In this document: in pieces, positions 42,521 through 50,678 of the stretch | Layout: each line of letters opens with the position of its first letter | How positions within the stretch are numbered: position 1 is the first letter of the stretch | Assembly: GCA_937894585.1 (NCBI GenBank) | Contig: CALBGO010000026.1 | Location: 1-60,320 of the forward strand | DNA length: 60,320 nucleotides | Source of the DNA: an uncultured Eubacterium sp. | GTDB lineage: Bacteria; Bacillota; Clostridia; Peptostreptococcales; Anaerovoracaceae | Direction: 5' to 3' | Position numbers and translations under genes: made by a program | Notes under the pieces: generated by a model | Told to the model about the DNA's origin: nothing | Databases searched by the model: none | What the model saw: the letters and a program-made list of their open reading frames with translations, nothing else

Positions 42521-43054
42521 TTAATACCACATCAAATTAACAACAATCGTTGCCATAATCAGAGAGAACAAGTCTCCGATTACACCTGCCAGCACAGACT
42601 GTCTCGCATTGCTGACACCAACAGCACCAAAATATACAGCAAGTACATAGAAAGTAGTTTCTGTTGAGCCAAACGCCACGGAAGCAATTCTGCCAATCTG
42701 AGACTGGGTACCGTACTGCGTCAGAAGATCCGCACAAAGTCCCTGTGCTCCACTTCCGGAAAGAGATCTCATAATACCCATCGGCAAAACATCTGCAGGC
42801 ATTCCAATCAGTGCTGTCACCGGCTCCATTACATTTACAAGCCAGTCCATTGCACCGGATGCTCTGAACATTCCAATCGCACAAAGCATCGCAACCAGAT
42901 AAGGAATAATCATAACGCCAGTTGAAAATCCTTCTTTTGCACCCTCTGTAAAAGAACTGTATGCCGGAACTTTTTTAAACAGGGCATAAAGAGGAATTGC
43001 TAAAACCACAATCGGAATAGCATAAAGAGAAATAAAGTTTAACACTGCTGACAT
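42521..43054 (-). CDS. SpmB-like membrane protein (nucleoside-recognition/Gate domain)
   Basis: 177 residues, about five hydrophobic segments. Family core GAKEGFSTGVMIIPYLVAML, then MRSLSGSGAQGL and AVYFGAVGVSNARQSV matches spore maturation protein B and related Gate-domain membrane proteins. The ribosome site is AAGGAGG, inside the end of the SpmA-like gene (16-nt overlap). Placement in a sigma-54 operon with LD-carboxypeptidase argues for a transport or peptide-related role here rather than sporulation; that is inference. Confidence 0.85.
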   Translation of the reverse strand: MSAVLNFISLYAIPIVVLAIPLYALFKKVPAYSSFTEGAKEGFSTGVMIIPYLVAMLCAIGMFRASGAMDWLVNVMEPVTALIGMPADVLPMGIMRSLSGSGAQGLCADLLTQYGTQSQIGRIASVAFGSTETTFYVLAVYFGAVGVSNARQSVLAGVIGDLFSLIMATIVVNLMWY

Positions 43055-43740
43055 GATGTTTCCTCCTTCTTATCTAATACTAAAGGATCTTTTCCAATAT
43101 ATTCTTCATTGATTTTCAATCTTCCTGCTGCTCTATCCTTTTCAATCAGGTAATCATACTGGAAACATTTTAGTCTTCCTAAAAGTTTGGTTGCAACAAC
43201 ACATACAACAGCTGCTGCCATTGTAGTCAAAATTGTTGGTCCGACAATTTCAGCTGCTCCTTCAGCCTGCACTGCAGTTCGCATTGCGATTACTGTAGAC
43301 GGAAGCAAACAGATAGATCCTGTAGAAAGCGCCAGCACCATACACTGCGCATCAGTTGCGATATTTTTGGTTTTATTCAGAGTCTGCAGTTCCTGCATAG
43401 CTTTAATTCCCAGCGGTGTACATGCATTTCCAAGCCCCATCATGCTTGCCGCAACATACATTGCGATTGCAGAATTCGCAGGGTGATCCTTCGGAACATC
43501 CGGAAAAAGAAGTCTCATTACCGGCGAAATGAATCGTCCTAATTTTTCACAGAGACCTGCATCTTCCATAACCTTCATAAGTCCGCAGAAGAAAGTCATA
43601 ACACCGATCAGACCGATTGCCAGTTCTACTGCTGAATCTGCAAATGCAAAAAGATTATCCTGCACATCAGAAATAGAACCGGTACAAATTCCGGCTACAA
43701 CCGAAATTCCGATGAGTGTTACCCATATGTAATTCATCAT
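43039..43740 (-). CDS. SpmA-like membrane protein (nucleoside-recognition/Gate domain)
   Basis: 233 residues, partner of the SpmB-like protein. Core segments: ELAIGLIGVMTFFCGLMKVM, AMYVAASMMGLGNACTPLGI and CMVLALSTGSICLLPSTVIA, as in spore maturation protein A. The C-terminal 50 residues are hydrophilic with a Cys pair near the end. ATG 43740 is followed by a second ATG; GGAGG lies 9 nt upstream. It is first gene downstream of a near-perfect -24/-12 promoter. Confidence 0.85.
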   Translation of the reverse strand: MMNYIWVTLIGISVVAGICTGSISDVQDNLFAFADSAVELAIGLIGVMTFFCGLMKVMEDAGLCEKLGRFISPVMRLLFPDVPKDHPANSAIAMYVAASMMGLGNACTPLGIKAMQELQTLNKTKNIATDAQCMVLALSTGSICLLPSTVIAMRTAVQAEGAAEIVGPTILTTMAAAVVCVVATKLLGRLKCFQYDYLIEKDRAAGRLKINEEYIGKDPLVLDKKEETSCQQC

Positions 43741-43802
43741 AGTTTTGTACCTCCAAAGTAAGCTAATGATAATCCGGTTACTGTACAGCAGCTATACTTT
43801 CA

Positions 43803-43818
43803 AGCAACTTCTGTGCCA
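43803..43818 (-). promoter_or_regulatory. Sigma-54 promoter of the SpmAB-LD-carboxypeptidase unit
   Basis: Minus-strand TGGCAC-AGAAG-TTGCT, full consensus TGGCAC-N5-TTGCW, 62 nt before the ATG at 43740. Confidence 0.92.
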
Positions 43819-43875
43819 CTTGGATTGTTTTCTCCTTCCAACCTTGAAAATACCGTAATAATTCTTCCCTTCACC

Positions 43876-43886
43876 CCGACAGTCGG
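43876..43886. promoter_or_regulatory. Candidate shared upstream activator site
   Basis: Palindrome CCGAC-A-GTCGG, 58 bp upstream of the leftward -24 box and 86 bp upstream of the rightward one, so it could serve both divergent sigma-54 promoters. Confidence 0.4.
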
Positions 43887-43971
43887 CCTTTTATTAATAA
43901 CCGAAAGCCTATTTAATCTTATTTCATCCGTCTAATTCCGACTTTTGCAGCTAAATATCGACAAAATTACT

Positions 43972-43987
43972 TGGTATAATTTTTGCA
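43972..43987 (+). promoter_or_regulatory. Sigma-54 promoter of the membrane protein-activator 2 unit
   Basis: TGGTAT-AATTT-TTGCA on the plus strand with exact GG-GC spacing, 40 nt before the ATG at 44028. Confidence 0.75.
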
Positions 43988-44027
43988 GTTATTATTTACA
44001 AAATATAAAAAGTATCAGGAGAAAAAA

Positions 44028-44630
44028 ATGTTCAGAATCAATTATGTATACACAAACAAATCCAAAATAATACTCTATCTCATGATCGTAGCACTTCTTT
44101 TAATCAGAGCAACCGTTGTCTTCCAAATAAAAATATATCAACTGGAAGGCTATGAAGTATATTTACTTCCGACTCTGCTGTATAATCTCGTTCTGTTTGC
44201 AATAATTACCGCAGTCTTCTTCGGCTATAAATTCTTTTTTACAGAATACAACTCGGATACAGTGACTTACCATAATGTTTTATTCAACCGAAGCCGGTCT
44301 ATCAATCTAAATCAGGTTCGGCATATTCGCTTCGGCAAAACCGGTGTTCATCTTTACCGCTGTGCTGCCCCGAAAAAAAAAGAGAAAGCCGATCTTTTTA
44401 TCCCATTCTTTCGATTGGGAATAATCGATGCAATCTCTATTAATCGTTTCTTCGAAACATTGATTGCATGCCCTGATTTTACAGTGGAAAAAACATTCAA
44501 AGTATTACCGGGATATTCTAAACCGTGGACTTTGGTTTCCATGTTATATGCACTGCTTGCTTTCTGCTTTTTGATTATCTGCATGGAACCGTTATATACA
44601 GTGATTGTGCTTTTTCATTCCTTTTCGTAA
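44028..44630 (+). CDS. Membrane protein of unknown function with PH-like segment
   Basis: 200 residues from ATG 44028 (MFRINYVYTNKSKIILYLMI; CAGGAG upstream). Two hydrophobic helices lie near residues 12-30 and 45-68, then a soluble beta-rich part (VTYHNVLFNRSRSINLNQVR, then HIRFGKTGVHLYR), then a C-terminal helix (LVSMLYALLAFCFLIICMEP). I do not recognise the family; the plan resembles bacterial PH/YcxB-like membrane proteins. It lies behind a sigma-54 promoter and 75 nt before activator 2, with which it may be co-transcribed. Confidence 0.7.
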   Translation: MFRINYVYTNKSKIILYLMIVALLLIRATVVFQIKIYQLEGYEVYLLPTLLYNLVLFAIITAVFFGYKFFFTEYNSDTVTYHNVLFNRSRSINLNQVRHIRFGKTGVHLYRCAAPKKKEKADLFIPFFRLGIIDAISINRFFETLIACPDFTVEKTFKVLPGYSKPWTLVSMLYALLAFCFLIICMEPLYTVIVLFHSFS

Positions 44631-44705
44631 CTTTTCTTTCAGCTTTTAATTCCCATCCGGACATGATATACTCTATTTGATATCAAAATTCCCAAGGAGT
44701 TAAGC

Positions 44706-46685
44706 ATGAAAAAAGTTACAATCATCTACAGGAATCAAAATAATCCAAACGCAGTCGAATTTATCAAACAGAATCTCGAAGAGATTTTCGGCTCATATAT
44801 CACTTTTGACAACTGCTTTCTCAGTAAACTCAATGACAATGAAATATTAAACGCCGATGCCTTTATTGCATTAAATGGCGATGTTTTCCAAAAAATAAAA
44901 GCTAAAGGCTGCGTTGAAGATTTCCATAAAATCATTAAAATGAACAGAAGCGCATCTAGAGATGCTCTTGGGAAAATCACAAAAATACCCAGTGGCACTA
45001 AAGTATTGGTAGTTAACGACTCTTATGAATCTTCCGTAGACACGGTTCAATCTCTCTACGAAGCCGGTATCAACCACATCAGCATGATTCCTTTTGATGA
45101 AGAACTCGCAAACACCACAATTTATCAAGATATTCAAGTTGCAGTTACACCTTCAGAACAGCATCTGATACCGGCACATATCAAAAATATCATTGATATC
45201 GGATACAGAAAAGTCAGCTTCGATACTATGTTCAAACTGATGAAGCTGCTCGATTTGGATATCGCCTCAATCAATCGAAATCTGTTCCGCCACATTCATT
45301 CAATTATAGAATCAAGTTCTGCTTTCCATGATAACTATATCTTCGGCTATCTGAAAGGCGAAATGCTTTCACATATCGTCAGTACCAGCAAAGTCGGCAT
45401 GCTTCTGGTCAATATGCATTACGAGATTGTGTACACAAATGATAAGGCCCGTCAAATTCTGAAGTATAAAAATATCTCATCCGATAATCTGAAAGATTAT
45501 ATCGATCATACGATACTCTTCAGTCAAAACAGTTCCAATCGTTTGATTCGAATTGGAGACGACAATTACTATTATGACAAATACACCATTCCTATCATAG
45601 ACGAAACTGCCGGTTATTACATAACGCTTCAGAACGAAAATGATGTAAATCCGGCAAACAAGGCACTACGCCAAAAAGGCTTTACAGCAAAACATCAATT
45701 CAAGGATATCATTTACGCTTCGCCTGATATGGAACAAGTCCTTCAAACAGCTCGTCGGATTGCACAAACCGATCACACTGTACTGATTCGCGGAGAAAGC
45801 GGTACCGGTAAAGAGCTTTTTGCACAATCACTGCACAACGCGTCTCACCGAAGCAAAAAACCATTTGTTGCGGTCAACTGCGCTGCACTCCCCGATAATT
45901 TATTAGAAAGCGAGCTGTTCGGATATGAACCGGGAGCTTTCACAGGGGCACATTCCAAAGGCAAGGTCGGCCTCTTTGAAGAAGCAAATCACGGTACTAT
46001 CTTCCTTGACGAAATCGGCGACATTTCTCCGAAGCTTCAATCCAGACTGCTGCGTGCCCTTCAGGAGCGACAAATTATGAGAATCGGCAGTGACCGCCTC
46101 ATTAATGTAGATTTCCGACTGATTGCCGCTACCAACAAAAAACTGGAAGACGCCGTCAGAGAAGGTTCCTTCCGAAGCGATCTTTTCTTCCGTCTCAATG
46201 TGCTTCCTATCAGTATTCCGCCACTGCGCAGACGAAAAGAGGATCTCCCTTTACTGCTGCAGCATTTTCTGGGAAGCAGATATAAAGAAATCACCCCGGA
46301 ACAGATGAAAATTCTTCTAAGCTACGACTGGCCGGGCAACATCCGTGAGTTAGAGAACTTTTCCACATATTATGAAACCCTCTCCACTTTACCGGAATAC
46401 ATCCTGCAGGCAAATGCAGGCAACACCATCAATTTGGAAAAGGACCGGGTTAATGCCGTCATACTCAATTGTATCAGAGAAAACACCGGTATTTCTTCCG
46501 GAATCGGCCGCTCTTCCCTGCTGCATCTTCTCCAAAACAAGGGAATCCGCATCAGCGACGGTAAACTTCGAAGCATGCTGAGCCAACTGGAACAAGACGG
46601 CTTGATTCATGTCGGCAAAGGTCGATGCGGTACACTAATTACCGAAAAGGGATTTGCTCTTTTGAAAGACTCTTCAAAAATATAG
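44706..46685 (+). CDS. Sigma-54-dependent activator (EBP), paralog 2, with winged-helix C-terminus
   Basis: 659 residues, colinear with the activator at 37199. The N-terminal region shares NLE.IF..YI, KVLVVNDSYESS and NIIDIGYRKVSFDTM. A PAS-like segment follows (MLLVNMHYEIVYTNDKARQI). The AAA+ domain has GESGTGKELFAQSLHNA, GAFTGA, GTIFLDEIGDISPKLQ and FRSDLFFRLNV. The C-terminus (GIGRSSLLHLLQNKGIRISD, then GKLRSMLSQLEQDGLIHVGK) again looks like a winged helix. Codon choice and spacing suggest an old duplication. It probably acts on the divergent sigma-54 promoters at 43803 and 43972. Confidence 0.93.
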   Translation: MKKVTIIYRNQNNPNAVEFIKQNLEEIFGSYITFDNCFLSKLNDNEILNADAFIALNGDVFQKIKAKGCVEDFHKIIKMNRSASRDALGKITKIPSGTKVLVVNDSYESSVDTVQSLYEAGINHISMIPFDEELANTTIYQDIQVAVTPSEQHLIPAHIKNIIDIGYRKVSFDTMFKLMKLLDLDIASINRNLFRHIHSIIESSSAFHDNYIFGYLKGEMLSHIVSTSKVGMLLVNMHYEIVYTNDKARQILKYKNISSDNLKDYIDHTILFSQNSSNRLIRIGDDNYYYDKYTIPIIDETAGYYITLQNENDVNPANKALRQKGFTAKHQFKDIIYASPDMEQVLQTARRIAQTDHTVLIRGESGTGKELFAQSLHNASHRSKKPFVAVNCAALPDNLLESELFGYEPGAFTGAHSKGKVGLFEEANHGTIFLDEIGDISPKLQSRLLRALQERQIMRIGSDRLINVDFRLIAATNKKLEDAVREGSFRSDLFFRLNVLPISIPPLRRRKEDLPLLLQHFLGSRYKEITPEQMKILLSYDWPGNIRELENFSTYYETLSTLPEYILQANAGNTINLEKDRVNAVILNCIRENTGISSGIGRSSLLHLLQNKGIRISDGKLRSMLSQLEQDGLIHVGKGRCGTLITEKGFALLKDSSKI

Positions 46686-46716
46686 CTTAAAGCACTGAAC
46701 CGGTTTCATTGTGTCA

Positions 46717-46769
46717 TAAAAAAACACGAAGTTTTTCTTACAAACATCAGAAAAACTTCGTGATTTTTT
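46717..46769. terminator. Bidirectional terminator between activator 2 and the cobalamin operon
   Basis: Perfect 14-bp arms CACGAAGTTTTTCT and AGAAAAACTTCGTG with A8 on the left and T6 on the right. Confidence 0.92.
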
Positions 46770-46861
46770 ATTTCAGGATTTTTCATATTCGAGTTTAAGC
46801 CAGATTAGATGCAACCTCATAAAATAGATCCGAGACTTATTCTGTCTTTTAAATAATTTTT

Positions 46862-47551
46862 TTAGTTTTTTTGAAGTGCTTTCTGTTTTCCAGGCTGACT
46901 GCTGTCGGAAGTCTCAGCAGCTGTATCTGCCAGTTTTACAAACGCCGCCGGTTCTCCGTCTTCAAACTCCACGCAATAACCGAATCCCGGCTGCGGCATC
47001 CAGTCCCACATATTTCCTTTTTCTCCCGGAAACATTTCCTGCATGACCGCCGAGATTACGCCGCCGTGGCACACAATGACCGATACGGCGTCTTTGCCGT
47101 CATGGCGGTGAGCAAGCTCTTTCAGCCGGTGATATCCCAAAAGTTCTTTCAGCCCTTCTCCAATCCGCGCAGAAAACGCATTTCGCGTCTCTCCTCCGGA
47201 AAGGGGCGCATCACCGCTTCTGTCCCAGCACCAAGCCGAAAACTCCGGATCCCCTTCAAGTTCTTCATAAGAATGACACTCGTATTTTCCGAATCTCATT
47301 TCCTGAAGTGCCTCGATAACCTTTCGCTGCCGATTTCCGAAAATCAGCTCAAAAGTCTGTTCCGTCCGCAGAAGTCCCGTAGTATAACAGTCCGCATCCT
47401 CCGGAAGTTCCGGATAAATGCCTCGCGCCGTCAGACTTTCCAGCTCACAGAAGCCTTCCTGCGCAAGGGGAATATCCGCAGCTCCGTAAAACCACTTCCT
47501 CTGATTTCCCTCGGTAATTCCGTGCCTGATAAAGTAAATTCTTGAATTCAT
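46862..47551 (-). CDS. cobC: Histidine phosphatase, probable alpha-ribazole phosphatase (CobC type)
   Basis: Phosphoglycerate-mutase-fold phosphatase; in this operon it would dephosphorylate alpha-ribazole-5'-phosphate or adenosylcobalamin-5'-phosphate. About 229 residues. The N-terminal RHG motif (IYFIRHGITEGN) supplies the catalytic His, the second Arg is in TGLLRTEQTF, Glu in ALQEMRFGKYE, and the second His in VIVCHGGVISAVM. The start is ambiguous among 47551 (MNSRIYFIRHG), ATG 47557 and upstream GTGs. I choose 47551 because the fold begins at IYFIRHG and coupling to the preceding stop is likely. Confidence 0.8.
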   Translation of the reverse strand: MNSRIYFIRHGITEGNQRKWFYGAADIPLAQEGFCELESLTARGIYPELPEDADCYTTGLLRTEQTFELIFGNRQRKVIEALQEMRFGKYECHSYEELEGDPEFSAWCWDRSGDAPLSGGETRNAFSARIGEGLKELLGYHRLKELAHRHDGKDAVSVIVCHGGVISAVMQEMFPGEKGNMWDWMPQPGFGYCVEFEDGEPAAFVKLADTAAETSDSSQPGKQKALQKN

Positions 47552-47569
47552 CCTCATCACCCGCACGAT

Positions 47570-47950
47570 TTACTTAACCCGGGTTCCGATTCCGCAGAAG
47601 ACTCTGATTACCTCATCGGCTTCCTGACCCAGATAAGTCATAGTTCTTCCCGTCATCTCTCTCCATGCTCTTTCCGTTTTATCTACCGGCACAACACCCT
47701 GAGAAATATCATCGCAGATAATGATTTTATCCCGCAGCTTCTCGATATTATCTTCCAGACACTCCTTTGCACTGACCTCCTCTTTAATACATGCCAGAAT
47801 AAACCGCTCAAGATTTGCAATCACCTTTTTATCAAAATTGATTACCATACTCTCCAGATCACACTGGTACACATCTTTTGCACTGAGACCGTAAGTTTCC
47901 AGCGCATAATCCTGCTTTCCCTGATAAGCACCGCCAAAAATTAAAACCAT
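47570..47950 (-). CDS. Short CobU-like P-loop protein (second adenosylcobinamide kinase paralog)
   Basis: 126 residues, about two thirds of a normal CobU. It keeps a P-loop-like GGAYQGKQDYALE at residues 6-18 and the CobU C-terminal signature ICDDISQGVVPVDKTERAWR, then EMTGRTMTYLGQEADEVIRV. It lacks the ATMIPTDDEDRARI-type central segment that is present in the operon's other CobU. The P-loop ends GKQ instead of GKS/T. It could be a guanylyltransferase or regulatory subunit, or an evolving half of a split CobU; the function is not established. Confidence 0.75.
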   Translation of the reverse strand: MVLIFGGAYQGKQDYALETYGLSAKDVYQCDLESMVINFDKKVIANLERFILACIKEEVSAKECLEDNIEKLRDKIIICDDISQGVVPVDKTERAWREMTGRTMTYLGQEADEVIRVFCGIGTRVK

Positions 47951-47988
47951 AATACTTCTTCCTCCGTCACATCTGATTTACAAAAAAC

Positions 47989-48744
47989 CTAAAGAATCGC
48001 CAGCGTCACAATCCCTGCCAGCTCACCGATACAAATCGTGTATCCCGCAATATCGCCGCTCATACCGCCCAGCTGTTTTCTGGCATAAAGGCATACCAAA
48101 AATCCGACTGCGGCAATTACAGCCGTCACAATCAGCAGCTTCAGCCAGCCTCCGCCCAAAAGCAGCGCCAAAACAAAGAACACCGCCGCCTGCAGAAGTA
48201 CTGCCATACGATATTTCCAACGCCCCGGCGCCTTATAATCCTCGGCATACTGACTATGACCGATAGGTCTGTACAAAAGCACCGCAGCGCCGCTGACCGC
48301 CCTGCTGACAACAGGAATCAGAAGCAGATCCGCATAACCGATTCTGTAAATCGCAGAAGACATCGCCGCAAACCATGCCAAGAGCAAAAAAACAACCGTA
48401 ACCACCGCAAAAGCGCCCACAGTGGAATCCTTTAAGATTCTCTGCCGCTCCTCCAGAGGCCGCCGCGACATAATCGCATCATTACAATCCATAAAGCCGT
48501 CCATATGCATAAAACCGCACACGGCAAAAATATAAAACATCATCACAAAACTGATCAGAAGCGGTGAAATTCCCGTTCTGAGAAGACACCAGAAAATTCC
48601 CATCCAGATCAGCCCGATAACAGCACCCACCGAGGGGAGAAATGCCAGCATCATATTCTTCAGGCTGCCGTCCCATCGTTTATATGGGCAGGGAATCGTC
48701 ATAAAATTCCCCCACGCCATAAAAAAACCAATCACAAATTTCAT
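47989..48744 (-). CDS. cobS: Adenosylcobinamide-GDP ribazoletransferase (cobalamin synthase)
   Basis: Membrane enzyme joining adenosylcobinamide-GDP and alpha-ribazole(-5'-P). 251 residues from ATG 48744 (AGGA 7 nt upstream); an in-frame GTG two codons earlier is possible. Motifs: CGFMHMDGFMDCNDAIMSRR (metal-binding Asp cluster), LKDSTVGAFAVVTVV, SRAVSGAAVLLYRPIG and GGMSGDIAGYTICIGE. About six to seven hydrophobic helices. It lies between the two CobU-like genes. Confidence 0.95.
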   Translation of the reverse strand: MKFVIGFFMAWGNFMTIPCPYKRWDGSLKNMMLAFLPSVGAVIGLIWMGIFWCLLRTGISPLLISFVMMFYIFAVCGFMHMDGFMDCNDAIMSRRPLEERQRILKDSTVGAFAVVTVVFLLLAWFAAMSSAIYRIGYADLLLIPVVSRAVSGAAVLLYRPIGHSQYAEDYKAPGRWKYRMAVLLQAAVFFVLALLLGGGWLKLLIVTAVIAAVGFLVCLYARKQLGGMSGDIAGYTICIGELAGIVTLAIL

Positions 48745-48753
48745 ACACACATC

Positions 48754-49383
48754 CTATTTATATTCGTAAATATGCCCGAAGGAAACTTCGATCACACTGC
48801 CGCACACTTCTGCAAGGCGGCGGTCGATAAACGCAAGCGCCTTGCGGTAGCTTTCTGTATAAGAATCAAAGACTTGTCCGTCGGAATAAATATAGTCCGA
48901 TACAAAAACAGTATTTCCTGTCTGCTGTGCAAACCGCACAAGCTCCTCTGCCACCCGCTCACCTGCGCCAAAATCCACTGTTCCGTCCGCAAGGAACATT
49001 TCGTTTGAAAGCAGCGCCGTCACACTGTCCAGCAGAAACGCGCCCTCAGGATTCACTTTCACAGCTGCATCACCCTTTCCCTGTCCATCCGCAGTGCCAT
49101 TCACCTGTGCATCTGCAGTTGCCGGACAGTTCCTGCCGCCACCCCGGGAAGCCGCAGCCTTCAGAGCGTCACAAATACGACGCCCCTGTTCAATGGTTTC
49201 AAATCCCCAGCCGTCCCGCTCGGAAAGATGCCGTCTGATCCTTGCTCTGTCTTCATCGTCAGTGGGAATCATCGTCGCTATATAATAAAGAGGTACATTC
49301 TGGCTTTGCGCCATATCCCGCGCAATATTCTGGGCATACATAGATTTCCCGTTTTTACAGCCGCCGCTGATAAATACATTCAT
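48754..49383 (-). CDS. cobU: Adenosylcobinamide kinase/guanylyltransferase with low-complexity insert
   Basis: Phosphorylates adenosylcobinamide and adds GMP. 209 residues. The P-loop is ISGGCKNGKSMYAQ (5-18), followed by YIATMIPTDDEDRARIRRHL and the DGW region. Residues about 78-113 form an unusual Ala/Gly/Asn-rich insert (ASRGGGRNCPATADAQVNG and onward) before FLLDSVTALLSNEMF. The C-terminal part ends VIEVSFGHIYEYK and lacks the usual ADEV..V..GIP ending, which the short CobU-like protein downstream does have. The start overlaps the cobT stop as TAATG. Confidence 0.88.
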   Translation of the reverse strand: MNVFISGGCKNGKSMYAQNIARDMAQSQNVPLYYIATMIPTDDEDRARIRRHLSERDGWGFETIEQGRRICDALKAAASRGGGRNCPATADAQVNGTADGQGKGDAAVKVNPEGAFLLDSVTALLSNEMFLADGTVDFGAGERVAEELVRFAQQTGNTVFVSDYIYSDGQVFDSYTESYRKALAFIDRRLAEVCGSVIEVSFGHIYEYK

Positions 49384-50516
49384 TAGAATAAATTGTCCCT
49401 TCTGATTTCTTCCAAATAATCTCCGTCAATGGAAGCCTCCTCCAAAGACTTCATCAGATTCATTGCAGCAACAGCCGTTTCAATAATCTTAAAAGCAATC
49501 GGACAGCCGCTGCCCTCACCCAGACGCATACCTAAGTCAAACATCGGTGAAAGCCCCAATCTGTCCATGGCAATCTGATAGCCGATCTCATAGGATTTAT
49601 GAGAAGCAAACATATAGTCTGTCACCTTCGGATTCAGTTCTTTAGCGTAACATGCGGCAACCACGGAAATAAATCCGTCAATCACTACAGGCATTCTGTG
49701 AACCGCAGCTCCCAAGAAAGCGCCCACCATAGCGCAGATATCAAAGCCGCCCACTTTCGACAGCTTCTCAATCGGATCGTTCATGCACCAGCTGTTTACC
49801 GCATCATCAACAATCTTGATTTTTTTACGCAGACCTTCGTCATTAAGGCCGCCGCCTCTGCCTACAACCTCTTCCGCTTTTACGCCGGTCAAAGCGCTTA
49901 GCAAGGCGGAACTTGTAGTCGTATTGCCGATTCCCATCTCGCCGATTCCAAACAGCTGCACGCCGGCTTTCTTTGCAGCTTCGGCAGCTTCGAATCCGGT
50001 CAGCATAGCGCGAACTGCCTGCGCGCGTGTCATTGCCGCTTCTTTTGCCAGATTACCTGTACCGTCCGCAATTCTGCGGTTTACGATTTTTACCGGTATT
50101 TTCCCATCTTCCGTCAGCATAGAATCTGTGTAAAGCTCTTTCGGAATCTCCATAGCAACCCCTACATCCGTCACCAGAAGATCGATACCGTAATATTTTG
50201 CCATAGAGCTGACGCCTGTATATCTTCTCGTAAAATTGATGGTCTGAGACAGAGTCACTGACTGAGGCGCAGAAGCGACACCCTCTGCCACAACGCCGTT
50301 ATCCGCCGACATAATCGCTATGCACTGCTTTGTTACATCGTTTCCCATCGGTTTTCCGGTAATACCTGCGATTTTAATACTGATATCTTCAAGACGGCCC
50401 AGACTTCCCGGCGGTTTTGCAAGATAATCCTGCCGCTCCTTTGCCGCCTTCATAGCGGCTGCATCTAAGTCTTCAATCTGTCCTATCAAAGTAAACAATC
50501 TCTGTTCCTCATTCAT
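49383..50516 (-). CDS. cobT: Nicotinate-nucleotide--dimethylbenzimidazole phosphoribosyltransferase
   Basis: Makes alpha-ribazole-5'-phosphate from a lower-ligand base and nicotinate mononucleotide. 377 residues from ATG 50516 (MNEEQRLFTLIGQIEDLD); a longer frame upstream has no ribosome site. Motifs: KPPGSLGRLEDISIKIAGIT, IMSADNGVVAEGVASAPQSV, FGIGEMGIGNTTTSSALLSA, ACYAKELNPKVTDYMFASHK, and the C-terminal GMRLGEGSGCPIAFKIIETA with the catalytic Glu (RLGEGSG). It is the first gene of the cobT-cobU-cobS-cobU2-cobC unit. I see no cobalamin riboswitch in the 160-bp upstream gap. Confidence 0.96.
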   Translation of the reverse strand: MNEEQRLFTLIGQIEDLDAAAMKAAKERQDYLAKPPGSLGRLEDISIKIAGITGKPMGNDVTKQCIAIMSADNGVVAEGVASAPQSVTLSQTINFTRRYTGVSSMAKYYGIDLLVTDVGVAMEIPKELYTDSMLTEDGKIPVKIVNRRIADGTGNLAKEAAMTRAQAVRAMLTGFEAAEAAKKAGVQLFGIGEMGIGNTTTSSALLSALTGVKAEEVVGRGGGLNDEGLRKKIKIVDDAVNSWCMNDPIEKLSKVGGFDICAMVGAFLGAAVHRMPVVIDGFISVVAACYAKELNPKVTDYMFASHKSYEIGYQIAMDRLGLSPMFDLGMRLGEGSGCPIAFKIIETAVAAMNLMKSLEEASIDGDYLEEIRRDNLF

Positions 50517-50602
50517 TACGGTTTCCTTTCTTTTCCTCACGGTGCATTGTACCCAATACAACCATCTTATCATATTTTTGTATAAAAAAAAAGTTTCTTG
50601 TA

Positions 50603-50631
50603 TTGTAATGTTTTCTTCTTTTTAATATAAT
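50603..50631 (+). promoter_or_regulatory. Promoter of the EamA exporter gene
   Basis: TTGTAA (50603-50608), 17 bp, TATAAT (50626-50631), 47 nt before the ATG. Confidence 0.75.
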
Positions 50632-50678
50632 TTAAGTATGTTGAGGTAATATTTAATTTTAAGAAAAGGACTGATTTT

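Noticed and set aside
50517..50678. Cobalamin riboswitch before cobT
   Set aside because: The gap is only about 160 bp, is shared with a divergent promoter, and shows no B12-box or multistem leader on the minus strand.
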